Positions 48,101 through 56,600 of a stretch of 64,000 bases of DNA are shown piece after piece. Numbering within the stretch: position 1 is the first letter of the stretch; the number at the start of each line of letters is the position of its first letter. The notes under the pieces were generated by a model. It was not told the origin of the DNA. It did no database searches and worked only from the letters and a program-made list of their open reading frames with translations. The stretch is taken from the NCBI RefSeq assembly GCF_042664795.1, contig NZ_JBHTBN010000006.1, positions 1-64,000 on the forward strand, in the 5' to 3' direction. A program made the position numbers and the translations under genes. The DNA comes from Jejudonia soesokkakensis. Lineage in GTDB: Bacteria; Bacteroidota; Bacteroidia; Flavobacteriales; Flavobacteriaceae.

Positions 48101-50251
48101 TTTGATTGTTCAAATGTGGGACCAAACAATGTGGTTCTTACTGTGACAGATATCTTCGGAAACACCAATAGTTGCACCGCCATAGTAACTGTTGAAGATA
48201 ACCTTGCTCCAGTGATCACATGTGCTTCAAGTGATGCTCGCGATACAGATCCAGGGGTTTGTACGTATGATGTTGTAGGGACTGAGTTTGATGCCACTGC
48301 AACCGATAACTGTTCAACCTTTACCATCACGAACAACATAAATGGGACAAATACCCTAGCGGGAACAACATTGCCATTGGGAGCTACGGTTATAACTTGG
48401 ACGGTAGATGATGGCAATGGGCAGATGGATAGTTGTACAACAACTGTTACAGTTGAAGACAATGAAGCACCCACAATTACATGCGCAGATTACTCTCGCA
48501 GTACAGACCCTAATGTATGTCAGTACACAGTTGCTGGAACTGAATTTGATTCTACATTTAGTGATAATTGTACTACGGCAATTATTACCAATGATTATAA
48601 CAATGCTGCCAGTTTAGATGGAGCTGTATTCCCTCAGGGAGACACAGTAGTTACTTGGACGGTAGATGATGGTAATGGTCAAACAGCCACGTGTGTGTCG
48701 ACAGTTACCATAAACGACATCCAGGCACCAACCATTGGTTGCGTTGGTGACTTTACTGTAAGTACGGGTTCAGATAGTTGTAGTGCGGTGGTTACTTTTG
48801 CCACTCCTTCGGTGATTGATAACTGTAGTTCTTTTGGCGATATTACGATTGTTCAAACTGTTGGTATTATGAGTGGAGGTAGTTTTCCAAGAGGGAACAA
48901 TCTTGTTGGCTTTACAGCGACAGATGCTGCAGGGAACAGTAGTTTTTGTAGTTTTACTGTGATGGTGGTAGATAACACCGCCCCTATTGCTATGTGTCAG
49001 GATGCCACTGTGACTCTTGATTCCAATGGAATGGCAACCATTACTGCCGGAACGATTAACAATGGTAGTAGTGACAACTGTAATATTGCCAGTAGTAGCA
49101 TCGATATTACAAGTTTTACCTGTGATGATATAGGAGCTAATACAGTTACTTTAACGGTAACAGATACAGATGGAAACACAGCTACCTGTAGTGCGATTGT
49201 CACAGTGGTAGACAGCACAGCACCAACGGCTATTTGTCAGGACATCACAGTAGCACTAGGAGCTGATGGTACAGTAACCTTAGATGGAAGTTTGATTGAT
49301 AATGGTAGTAGTGATGTCTGTGGAACAGGCGCATTAACCTTTACCACAGATCCTGCGGTATTAACGTGTACAGACTTAGGACAAAACTTTGTAGATCTGA
49401 TTGTCACCGATGACAATGGAAATAGTTCAACATGTACTGCAGTGGTAACTGTAGAAGACAACACAGACCCAATTTTAGTGTGTCAGGATACGACTATCGA
49501 ATTGGGAGCAGATGGAACAGCGACAATTGATCCTATGCAATTGTTAGATATGACCAATCCGTTGGATAACTGTACTCTTGATACGCTCACAGTAGACATT
49601 GCCGAAGTAACATGTAATGATGTGGGTGGCAGTATCGATATAACAGTCTTTGCTGCCGATGGCAGTGGAAACTTTTCCTCTTGCGTGGCAACAATTACAG
49701 TGGTAGATACGAGCGGACCTGTGTTTGATCAGGCGAGCTTACCGCAGGGACCTCTTACCCGAATGATAGATCCTGCTACAGGCTTCTACAGGCTGGAAGA
49801 CTTCACTATAGGAGTAAATTCTACAGACAATTGTAGTTTGGGGTTATTGCCAATAGAAGTAAATCAGTTTCCATTTATTGGTACTCCATTAGATGAAGGG
49901 ACTTATGATATAACTCTTACGGCAATGGATGAGCAGGGCAATGAGACGGACTATGTGTTTGCCCTTATTGTAGAGCCAGCATTGGGAGTGGAAGATACTG
50001 CTATAAACCTTTCAACCATAACTATGTATCCTAACCCTGCAAGTGATAGAGTGTTTTTGAGCAATCCTCAGAACATACCGCTAAGGGATGTACAGATCTT
50101 TGATTTAACAGGAAGGCTGGTACAGAAGGTAGATCTTTCCGAAGCACTTTCAGAAACGATCATTGATTTGAGCAACCTGCAAAGTGCGACCTACATGTTT
50201 ATTATCTCAACAGATAAGGTAAGTAGGACAAAGCAGATGATTAAAGAGTAG
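39113..50251 (+). CDS. Giant beta-solenoid adhesin with HYR repeats and type IX sorting domain
   Basis: A 3712-residue secreted protein, the largest in the window. Residues 1-25 form the signal peptide. Most of the chain is a glycine-, asparagine- and threonine-rich repeat of beta-helix type (for example GGGMNLTGTGGDGSTQDNIG). Two related modules start near residues 946 (GGNLIIQDIGNIDDDLTI) and 2189 (AGDLIIKDNLERDDNITI), and two GxDYDQ blocks, near 2090-2185 and 2850-2945, precede module 2 and the HYR block. HYR-like immunoglobulin units fill about 2950-3560 (PVITCASSDARDTDPG and similar). A type IX sorting domain ends the protein (from about 3630, MYPNPASDRVFLSNPQ). It likely mediates adhesion or biofilm formation; it follows the two-component system. 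Confidence 0.93.
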   Translation: MKNFTLRIVSFFSFFLFFVITSHSQANFTADESFGDTILQITNIDANITVDRDSPPGGPLSHVFTLSSGVWNGTDNGTVTGGGTATLKVEAANTSRITINDGSDYTSDLTMVNTIAMFNTRFIIDGMNDVSSTAAASNLAFNNLVVDATSINFVTDMNIGCFMTSFTATGNISLAGVNGSNSSMGNGCAFLIIDTPATTTLTGKIEGFGGIGLLRIQGGGNTILDINDPNAITAFREVSFGFGETVELRRDTKIESSIDNITFTGDVNGNFRLDPRVNNNQSVLFTNVGNSVPLQKIENQSFGSFSFTTGIVRTQQSLEFDIPISIINAATTTTRLESIGGNIVFNNALRGFGAESDLVLNAANINFNATANPYTGLRNVTVNNAPATVSAVTFNNPFTVLGNFLVTATQVNVNESLITTSNGNQVFSALGGGNITFGTNGKIQSGATGSVNLNATSGSIINIGTNAKVQSLTLNMVASAGIGAIDPLRTQVSNIRFNNTFDQTNITNNGLVFISGNSNLGQGGQLEAAGNIGVNASVSASEDFTINSTNGSLTVNSNVTHFGIGFPRNMSLLADGDIIFSAGLVSFNTPQTADELVITASNGIIDKTSTGNSPVISAFIVKPTAQNGIGVTNPITTGVSNIVFINTNNAVQVTEANDISIAGQNGTGQTNFTTLAGNIAFNNFNSISGIETNGPITLNASGFIRGNVPSGLNVSGTNLSMTAANGIGNNNPIETNVDAITYLNTTSNRVQIIEADGATITGSDTASGAFDDVRATTGNIDVIAPGISSASLLFLGVASGNNVTTPLGIPTSAIFSATNETQLGGGLQPGGNAIGVTNVQGNLRLNAIPVAIAINDNDASGSSAGIDYDAITSTGTVTLGTSPTQATLTVTDLGSTALGSEILTIISAASVSGTFAGLPDGATISVGSNTFVINYTANTVTLTLQENIFVSGGNLIIQDIGNIDDDLTIVIDDTNYRISDANNSLVGGNGTTIDGSDILVPIASITGNTILVDTKGGDDNFTVDFSGGNFNDAITYNGGTQVNGDAMALIGGGTFASQIFTFTNENDGNVSVSGNQDITYTGLEPITSTINAQQVRLDYSNTSETITITDAGAGQTTVDSDVGGEIVTFNNPTMFFRIEAGDVGVNTFNFNSLAANFPANIAFVGGDGGDIINMNGAMDLSADKVLNLNARTINFPNATSTITARGTGSLTIVATDNITMPNGFITSENGDISIRGNGNDAATIGNFTGIAMSNSITTTGSGSIFLRGRGLSDDGSHSSRFGILIQPGSTIEATGTGGINVSGLGGIGMNANRGIEVRGPNTTIRTVDGTLEFFARGRGTGNNNYGMRLLNATADTTGDGLLFINAAGADGDSVNNGLQINNTTLQSVHGNMSITANGGDGTGFQNRGLFAFNSSIIRTTGTGTITIDAIGGTGTNLNYGLHLANGTTVSTTNSSLTINATGGNGMTGNSGIFIVDPNSEVSTVNGAISLNGIGGNGSGNENNGIRIQNAAVVKASGTGTVSFIGNAGTGVNENKGVYLTGTGTEVTTASGTLEITGTGNTATTGNANFGIHLFNNAIAEAVTSGEITMNGTAGSGTNNNEGIRVQNIGSVIRTNGGGLNLTGTGGNGSTQANIGVFLLNGGLIEDTANGAINITGYGGDGSNENKGIVLFGNSSILRTNGGGLTLNGFASTTAIGINNSGVSIEQGTVTDLDGGAILVNGAGGQGASDNNGVILIGTASNITSTDSGTITINGTGGNGTGNSNTGISIQSSAVIKATGSGSLTLVGNGGTGTSQNKGVEINGSNTQVSTTTGALNITGSGDITTTGSANFGIHINNTALVETINTGIITMNGTGGAGTNNNEGVRFEGAGTIIRSNGGGMNLTGTGGDGSTQDNIGLFLLNGSLVEDTATGTLNITGTGGNGTNQNKGIVLFGNTSTLRTNGGGMNLNGFASTTATGLNNSGVSNERGTITDLNGGTITISGTGGAGSGENNGIILTGNAGNITATGAINLTGTAGTGSSRGVGILNNNTTKISTVGDVFLTTVSGPFTTPAGTSTNNLITATNLIINGETRTGFNANGILAITAATFLSSTDQLTIDISGSTIPGTDYDQLQITGVVDVTGATLNLVDNIAGTIPDNTEIIIITNDGSDSVIGQFVSSNADGFNGQRLRIIYDAGDGNDIAIIVGIPNVEVVAGDLIIKDNLERDDNITITINGANYRVTDPDNELIAGDMATQVDANTVDVAIASVTGEILTTTLGGNDDFTPDFSGGNFNVPINYDGGTEFDTMGLTGVSPGGTFDTVEHTFVNNNDGSISISGNSLISYEGLEPITDNLDVDNRVFTFTSALDENIVLNAAGTLDNRINSSVGGELVDFTNPNNSLTINTETAGGAGLDVLSVQGLNIGFDANLTINSGDDDITAFEVNDTNVGSGNVTVFSDVISAFATLSTTGNIDFTSQEGIGVTTDGVIESTNGNITFNAGIAPEVGDTFRAIVISGGGIVQTTGSGNINLTGTSFGIGDFFSGIEMGNAGTVQATGSGSISLVGNGANNGTIVNAGITILDNSTIRSNGGGITMNGTGGGTPVGEFNDGIAAFDNVIIEDINGGGISISGQAGDGTGIKAGIYLAGPNTFVRSTDGTILFNGTSSAGTDDLNDGVLIEAGAVVEATGLGMITIDGMGGAGVSENSGVSVFGTATVVRSNEGTIIIDGTAGGNETGTQNYGVLISNGALVQKNNTGEISITGTGGAGVAENHGIQISDSSISSNTGNISLDGTAATADDIGINFFTENSIVNTGGDVTLDATTGPIVTPAGIPTNTLVSGTNVIINGEVSSGNDATEGSFAISGNTALSSGDELSISVNDFNNFGSDYDQIAVTGMVDVTGATLTLVDNTSETGELCDEMTIIVNDGADAIVGEFAGAAEGTDLNFNGELWRISYVGGDGNDVVLAFNSGMVAEPICMNITLQLDANGTPITITPADVDGGTPMGCDFDNLSIDMDTFDCSNVGPNNVVLTVTDIFGNTNSCTAIVTVEDNLAPVITCASSDARDTDPGVCTYDVVGTEFDATATDNCSTFTITNNINGTNTLAGTTLPLGATVITWTVDDGNGQMDSCTTTVTVEDNEAPTITCADYSRSTDPNVCQYTVAGTEFDSTFSDNCTTAIITNDYNNAASLDGAVFPQGDTVVTWTVDDGNGQTATCVSTVTINDIQAPTIGCVGDFTVSTGSDSCSAVVTFATPSVIDNCSSFGDITIVQTVGIMSGGSFPRGNNLVGFTATDAAGNSSFCSFTVMVVDNTAPIAMCQDATVTLDSNGMATITAGTINNGSSDNCNIASSSIDITSFTCDDIGANTVTLTVTDTDGNTATCSAIVTVVDSTAPTAICQDITVALGADGTVTLDGSLIDNGSSDVCGTGALTFTTDPAVLTCTDLGQNFVDLIVTDDNGNSSTCTAVVTVEDNTDPILVCQDTTIELGADGTATIDPMQLLDMTNPLDNCTLDTLTVDIAEVTCNDVGGSIDITVFAADGSGNFSSCVATITVVDTSGPVFDQASLPQGPLTRMIDPATGFYRLEDFTIGVNSTDNCSLGLLPIEVNQFPFIGTPLDEGTYDITLTAMDEQGNETDYVFALIVEPALGVEDTAINLSTITMYPNPASDRVFLSNPQNIPLRDVQIFDLTGRLVQKVDLSEALSETIIDLSNLQSATYMFIISTDKVSRTKQMIKE
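43595..45166 (+). repeat. Tandem 786-base internal duplication in the giant adhesin
   Basis: The segment 43595-44380 and the segment 44381-45166 encode aligned 262-residue units; matching landmarks (GNGSGN/GNGTGN, ITMNGTxG, RTNGGGL/RSNGGGM, KGIVLFGN, GFASTT) recur with an offset of exactly 786 bases. This is a relatively recent in-frame duplication. Confidence 0.8.
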
Positions 50252-50271
50252 ATTTAGTTAATTTAATTGAT

Positions 50272-50307
50272 AAAGCCTCCGTTCTTTAGCAGAATGGAGG
50301 CTTTTTT
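50272..50307 (+). terminator. Terminator of the giant adhesin gene
   Basis: Stem AAAGCCTCCGTTCT with AGAATGGAGGCTTT (one G-T pair), 5-base loop, followed by a T run, 20 bases after the stop codon. Confidence 0.9.
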
Positions 50308-50395
50308 ATTGATTTTAATACTTAGCTAACACTTTTTAGTACTTATTTGGGAGTAAAAGTTTTAAAGGTTTTGTTATTTACGAAAAAAGATAGCT

Positions 50396-50818
50396 ATGAA
50401 AAATTTATGTATTGCAATTGCAGTTTTATTCCTTGTTTCTTGTAGTGGGGATGATGATACAAATACTACAAATTATCTTCAGTTTGAATCTATTGAGTCT
50501 GATATTCTAGCAGGCACTTGGCAGGTTAACAATTATACCGATGAAGAAGGAAATCGAACAGATTTATTTGAGTCCTTCGTATTTACATTTCAGGCATCTG
50601 GAACGGTAGTTGCTCAAAACGATATATTATCTCAGCCAGGTGACTGGCTCTACGATACATCCAGTGATGTTGAGGAGTTCGAGTTAGATTTTGGAATGCA
50701 ACAACCCTTTGGTCGACTCTCGGAAGACTGGGAAATTGTTTCGGCTAGTGCAACCCAAGTGGTCCTCACCGATGTTGAAGGGAACGAGACTAAAAATCTT
50801 ACATTTATCAAAATATGA
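50396..50818 (+). CDS. Small lipoprotein, lipocalin-like
   Basis: A 140-residue lipoprotein (signal AIAVLFLVSC, C16, then SGDDDTNT, an acidic stretch typical of surface-exposed Bacteroidota lipoproteins). The mature part GTWQVNNYTDEEGNRTDLFESFVFTF, a run of beta strands and the final TDVEGNETKNLTFIKI fit the lipocalin-like families that are common in these bacteria; the ligand is unknown. It stands alone downstream of the adhesin terminator. Confidence 0.8.
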   Translation: MKNLCIAIAVLFLVSCSGDDDTNTTNYLQFESIESDILAGTWQVNNYTDEEGNRTDLFESFVFTFQASGTVVAQNDILSQPGDWLYDTSSDVEEFELDFGMQQPFGRLSEDWEIVSASATQVVLTDVEGNETKNLTFIKI

Positions 50819-50929
50819 TTTATAAAAATTATCATGGTTTAAGTATCCTATAAACTCTTTTATTTTTTTAAAAATTAAAGATGTATAAGGTTTGAATAAA
50901 ATTGAAAGGCTGTATTTATTAGTCGTTCA

Positions 50930-53467
50930 CTAGTTTTTTAATTCTCCATTAACCCAATTTCCTTCTTGAATACTTCCTGTTGAAGAAGTGTAGATTCCGT
51001 AGCCATGCTTGGTGCCATTAGCCCAGTTTCCGTTGTAATGTCCTCCGTCTTTCCAAAAGTAAAATCCAAAGCCAGATCGCTTGCCATTAGAATCAAAATT
51101 TCCGTAGTATGAATCACCATTTGAATAATAATAGGCTCCCATTGGGCTGTAAGTCCCATTTTTCCAGTAGCCAAAGTAACTATCATTGGATGTATATTTA
51201 ATAGATCCATATCCATTTTTACAATCCCCTGTACATCCTTGTTGTGTAGAAGTACCATCTAAGTAGGCTTTTCCGACAGGTGTTTTTACTTTTCCATTTT
51301 CATAAATAGCAACTGTAACCACTTTATTATCTTTCACATAATACCCATATCCGTCATAGTTTCCATTTTTCCAATATCCTACATAGTAATTGTTATCTCC
51401 TTCAAAATTATACTTTCCGAAGCCATCTCTTACGTTATTTTTAAACTCACCTCTGTAGTTTCCAGTACCATAATCTCGATATCCAGGTCCATTTAATGTT
51501 CCATTTACAAATCTTCCTGAATATGATTGTCCGTTACTCGTCTTGGCACTGCCGTATCCGTTTGTACAATCACCAGTTGTACAGGTATCCTCTTCTGAAG
51601 GTGCAATAGGTTTACTATTCCCTTTACCAGCAAAAAGCAGAACATGGTCTACATCCTCGGGAGCTAGGGTAGTCCCTGTAAAATAGGTATTGGTAGCCTT
51701 TAAGAAAATAGTAGCAGTTCTATCTTCATTGGGAGTGTAAACATAATCGTTTTGTTCCAGCAAACCTTGAGGGGTCATATAGGAAAACCCACCGTTAAGG
51801 TCAAAAAGAGCAATCACGGAAATATTATCACCTACTTTAAACATCGTGTCTTCCCCATTAACGGGCTTTGAGTCGATAGCAGTGCTATATAAGATTGTAT
51901 TTGTATCGGGAAAACCAACATAAACAGACCGAGTATCTGTAACAAGAACAGGTCGTATGTCACTTATCTTTTGTCCCTCTTGAGAAACCGAATATTTGCC
52001 TTCTCCCTCATTTTTTATCAGAGCAGGTTTATTTGGATTATAAACAACTTTAGTAGTACTTGGATCTTTTTTAGTGGTTTCCTTTATTTTTTCTGAAGTA
52101 TACTTCTTTGCCTGCATCACAGCGTTATTTTTAGCATCATAATATCCTGAAAGGATATAAGTAGGTTTTCCATCAACAGATATTACGGGATCTCCATTTT
52201 CCAAAAATCTCCAATTTCCATCAATTTTTGAATAGTCTACAAAGTTTCCATTTTCTACAAGATGGTATTTATCTGAAGCGACATCTCGAAGATAAAAAAG
52301 ACTAGGGCCTTTTTTTAAGTAACCAGGAACACCTCTTTTAGTTTCATCACTATATTCTGGGATTATATAAGTTGTATCGGTTCCTTCCAGGTGATAAATC
52401 AACGTGCCGTATGCATTTGAATAGTTTTTTTCACCAGATACAAGTTTGCCATTTTCTATCAAATTAAAATAGCCATTGTTTCTAAATAAAACGACTTCAG
52501 AATTTGAGGCTAATTTTATTACATCATGTTTGTAATTTAATGTATTCTTTGATTTGCTATAAGCATCTACCGCTGCGTAATGAGTCTTTGTTTGTGGCAC
52601 GTAAAATATAAATGTGTCTCCTGTAGCTTTATCGGTTGGAATTATAATTTTTTCACCATTTAAAAAGACATACGGTGCTGTCATGTCTCCATAATCTGGA
52701 CTAATTATTTTACTTATGACCTCAAATTTTGCATTTGGATTTGTAATCTCATCCCAATAGGTAATGGTGCGGTCGATTTTCCCAGTATATGTTCCAGGAT
52801 TGGCATCATATTGATGTGTAATCCAGTTTCCTCTATCGTCATAAGTATAAATATGAGTAAAACCAGGACTATTCTTATCCTTCTTTGTAAATACTTGTAA
52901 TCCGTCTTTGTAATGGGATTCATAATAAGGTTGAAAATATCCCGTTCCTGTAGTTTCTTCAATAACTTTTAAAAGACCTCCTTCTTTTTTATACGTGTAC
53001 GTTTTGATGGATGTCTCATTGCGATCGAAATTGGTAAAAACGTATTTAGAAACTCGTCCTTGAGAATCGTATTCATAATCATAATTATAAGTAGGACTCT
53101 TTTGATTGGTAAGTAATCCTTTTGAATTATACGTATAAGTAGTTATCTTTTCGGTATCACCCCAATAGGTTCTCATTTCTATTAATTGCCCTTTTGAATC
53201 CAGCTTTTTAAAGATACTTTTCTTAGCTTTTGCTTCTTCTAAGGTATAGGGATCATGAATTTTGCCTGAATTGGTTCCCCATTTACTCCCATCTTCATTG
53301 TAAATATCATAACTTATAATAGCGTACTTTCCTTTGACAAGCTTAGAATTATAATCCGATTCTACGGAAGGATTTACGGGTGCAATTTCCCAGTTATTGC
53401 CAGTTTGAGCTGTTATACTACAAATAGAAAGTAGTACGAGAGCAATCGTGTTGAGTCGTGTTTTCAT
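50930..53467 (-). CDS. MORN-repeat protein with YD-like N-terminal part
   Basis: An 845-residue exported protein (signal peptide ending at about residue 20, SICSITAQ). Residues about 90-240 have irregular YD/RHS-like hairpins (YDSQGRVSKYVF, YTYDDRGNWITHQYD). The central part (about 245-630) is beta-rich without a family I recognise. Residues about 636-842 are two runs of MORN repeats, each opened by a CxGDCxxGYGS motif (CTTGDCTNGYGS and CTGDCKNGYGS) and containing GYWKNG and GxYxGxF-type units. MORN repeats usually bind membranes or other proteins. It is transcribed alone, divergent from the protease gene. Confidence 0.85.
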   Translation of the reverse strand: MKTRLNTIALVLLSICSITAQTGNNWEIAPVNPSVESDYNSKLVKGKYAIISYDIYNEDGSKWGTNSGKIHDPYTLEEAKAKKSIFKKLDSKGQLIEMRTYWGDTEKITTYTYNSKGLLTNQKSPTYNYDYEYDSQGRVSKYVFTNFDRNETSIKTYTYKKEGGLLKVIEETTGTGYFQPYYESHYKDGLQVFTKKDKNSPGFTHIYTYDDRGNWITHQYDANPGTYTGKIDRTITYWDEITNPNAKFEVISKIISPDYGDMTAPYVFLNGEKIIIPTDKATGDTFIFYVPQTKTHYAAVDAYSKSKNTLNYKHDVIKLASNSEVVLFRNNGYFNLIENGKLVSGEKNYSNAYGTLIYHLEGTDTTYIIPEYSDETKRGVPGYLKKGPSLFYLRDVASDKYHLVENGNFVDYSKIDGNWRFLENGDPVISVDGKPTYILSGYYDAKNNAVMQAKKYTSEKIKETTKKDPSTTKVVYNPNKPALIKNEGEGKYSVSQEGQKISDIRPVLVTDTRSVYVGFPDTNTILYSTAIDSKPVNGEDTMFKVGDNISVIALFDLNGGFSYMTPQGLLEQNDYVYTPNEDRTATIFLKATNTYFTGTTLAPEDVDHVLLFAGKGNSKPIAPSEEDTCTTGDCTNGYGSAKTSNGQSYSGRFVNGTLNGPGYRDYGTGNYRGEFKNNVRDGFGKYNFEGDNNYYVGYWKNGNYDGYGYYVKDNKVVTVAIYENGKVKTPVGKAYLDGTSTQQGCTGDCKNGYGSIKYTSNDSYFGYWKNGTYSPMGAYYYSNGDSYYGNFDSNGKRSGFGFYFWKDGGHYNGNWANGTKHGYGIYTSSTGSIQEGNWVNGELKN

Positions 53468-53486
53468 AATACGTAGAGTTATAGTA

Positions 53487-53494
53487 CAAATCTA
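53487..53494 (-). promoter_or_regulatory. -7 promoter element for the MORN-repeat gene
   Basis: The minus strand reads TAGATTTG, an exact TAnnTTTG match, 19 bases upstream of the ATG at 53467. The -33 position holds TTTT. Confidence 0.5.
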
Positions 53495-53686
53495 CCAATC
53501 AACAGGATAGAATAAAATAGGGCAATTGACGTATTCTTGGATAGGGGAGAGTCGATGAGTTAAAAGAAGCAATATTTTGATACCACCCCTAAAACACAAA
53601 TGTTAATTTTAACATAATAAATTTTTATAAATTGCTGGTATTAACGTTTTTTGTCGATCCCCTTAATCTTTTAAACCAAGAAATAA

Positions 53687-56600
53687 ATGAAAAGAACTAC
53701 TTACCTTCTAGTATTTGCATGTTTAATTTTATGCAATATTATCGTAGCACAACAAAAAAATACAGTCGATGTACAGGGCAAATCAATTATACTGCCCGAA
53801 AATATTCAAGATTTTACATGGCGAAATTTTCCGAAGGAATCAGCTTCAGAAACAGGCTATTATGGTTGGGTTCAATTTTATGAAACGCCTGCACAAAGCG
53901 TTCAGGATTATTTTAAACAAAACAACCTTGAATTATTAGAATACATTTCTAACAGTACGTACCTTTTTTACTTTCCGAAGGGAACAAATCCATCCCTATT
54001 AAGAAATAAGAATGTACGTTCTATCGTGCCGGTGTCGTGGGAGGTGAAAGTACAAGAAGATCTTAGAAACGGAGATATTCCGCAGTATGCGAAAGACGGC
54101 GCTAACATTTTAGTGACCCTACAGCTTTATGACAATGTAGAGCCTTCACAAGTGACAGCAGACTTAACCGCGCAAAAGATCATCTTACTCCATACCTACA
54201 AGGGCTATAATATAGTAGAAGTAAGTATTCCAGATAATTGTTTGGAAGCATTAGCGAGCCAACCGTATGTGAAATGGATTGAGCTTATTTCGGCTCCACC
54301 CGTCAAAGAAGATATTAGAGGAAGAAGTCTTCACAGGTCTAATACTCTGGATACACAAACGTCTGCTGGCAATAATTTTACAGGGGATGGAATTGGCGTA
54401 TTGGTACGTGACGATGGTATTGTAGGACCTCATATCGATTTTCAGGGGAGAATTGACAATTCAAATGCTAGTGGAACAGGGCAAAGTCACGGAGACGGAG
54501 TAGCAGGAATTATGGCAGGAGCTGGAAATCTGGACCCAACAAAACGTGGAATGGCAGCAGGAGCTAATGTTTTTGTAAGTAATTATGCCCCCAGTTTTTT
54601 AGATGGTGCTACGACTGGTTTAATTAATAGCGGACAAGTACAAATTACCAACTCCTCTTATGGAGATGGGTGTAATGGAGGTTACACAACAAACTCTCGA
54701 AATGTTGATACTCAGGCAAACAACAATCTATCTTTATTACACGTTTTTTCAGCTGGAAATTCAGGTACTTCAGATTGTGGCTACGGAGCAGGTTCTGGTT
54801 GGGGAAATATTACAGGGGGACATAAGCAGGGAAAAAATGTAATTGCAACTGCAAATACAATCTATAATGGTACACTAGCAACCTCAAGTAGTAAAGGGCC
54901 GGCAAGAGATGGTAGAATTAAGCCAGACATTACAGCCCATGGAAATGGGCATCAGTCTACAAACGAAAATAATACGTACCAAGGATTTAGTGGTACATCT
55001 GGAGCTGCTCCTGGAATTGCAGGAGTTTCTGCACAGTTATATCAATTGTATAGTGAAGCCAATGGAGGGACACTTCCACAGGCAGCATTAATTAAAGCTG
55101 CTTTGCTTAATACGGCAAGTGACTACGGAAACGTAGGTCCAGATTTCAACTATGGCTGGGGATTGGTCAATGGAGGTAGAGCGGGAAAATTATTAGAGGA
55201 CAACAGGTTTTTATCTGATGATATTACGCAAGGAAATGCGAATGCACATACCATTTCGGTACCTTCGGGAATTACACAGCTACGTTTTATGGTCTATTGG
55301 AATGATCCTGCAGCTGCTTCGGGAGCTACAACAGCATTGATCAACGATTTGGATTTAACGGTCACAACTCCTTCAAGCGGCACATTATTACCATATGTTT
55401 TAGACCCAACTCCTAATGCTGCCAATTTAAATGCACCTGCAACTAATGGTGTAGATCGATTAAACAACATGGAACAAGTTGTGATCAATACACCAGCAGC
55501 AGGAAACTATGTGGTCAATGTGACCGGATTTGATGTTCCAATGGGACCACAGGAGTATTTTGTAGTGTATGAAATGATTGAAGAAGAATTAACGCTTACC
55601 TATCCTAATGGAGGCGAAAAGTTTGTCCCTGGAACTACCGAAACCATCCATTGGGACGCTATAAACACATCTTCTAATTTTACACTAGAATATTCGGTAA
55701 ATAATGGCGGTTCATGGAATACGATTGGTACAGTTTCAGGAACTACAACAAATACAGACTGGAATGTACCTTCACAAATTACAGGGGATGCATTGGTTAG
55801 AATTACCAGCGGAAGTTTTCAGGATGTAAGTGATGGGAACTTTTCAATTGCAAGTCAGCCAACAGGCTTTCAGTATACCATTGTATGTCCCGAAAATGCA
55901 AATTTTTCATGGAATGCAGTTGCAAATGCAGAAACCTATGATGTCTATCTATTAGGAGCAGAGACCATGGAAATAGCCGGAACTACATCAGATACATTCT
56001 TAAATGTGCCTATTGTGAATGGAGAAGCAACGCTTTGGGCGGCAATTGTAGCAAAGAATTCGACACTGGGCTGGGAGAGTAGAAGAACAATTGCCATTAC
56101 TAATACTGGACTTCTTAATTGTGATATAGCAAACGATGTTGGGATTGAGATCCTTAACTCACCGTCGGACTTTTTATTGGCATGTTCTGGAGGATCTGAG
56201 GTAACCATTTCGGTACGACTTCAAAACTTTGGAACACAGCCTCAAAGTAATTTTACGTATTCATATCAGTTAGATAGCGGAGCAGTGGTCGAAGAAACCT
56301 ATACGGCAACGCTCTCAAGTGGGCAAAATGTAACGATTGATTTCGGTTCGCCTTTACCGTTGTCCTCAAACGGCAATTATACCTTGAATGCGGCAGTCAA
56401 TTTAGCTGGAGATGAAAATGGGCTTAATGATACAGATGCTTTATCATTTGAAGCTACTTTAGAACCTACGCCCTTAGATCTTGAACAAGATTTTGATACC
56501 GATGGCTTTCTGCCTCCAGGCTGGTTACTAGATAATCCAGATGCAGGAAGAACATGGGTGCAAAGTGATAATGTACTTGGTAGTGATGGAAATCCAACCA

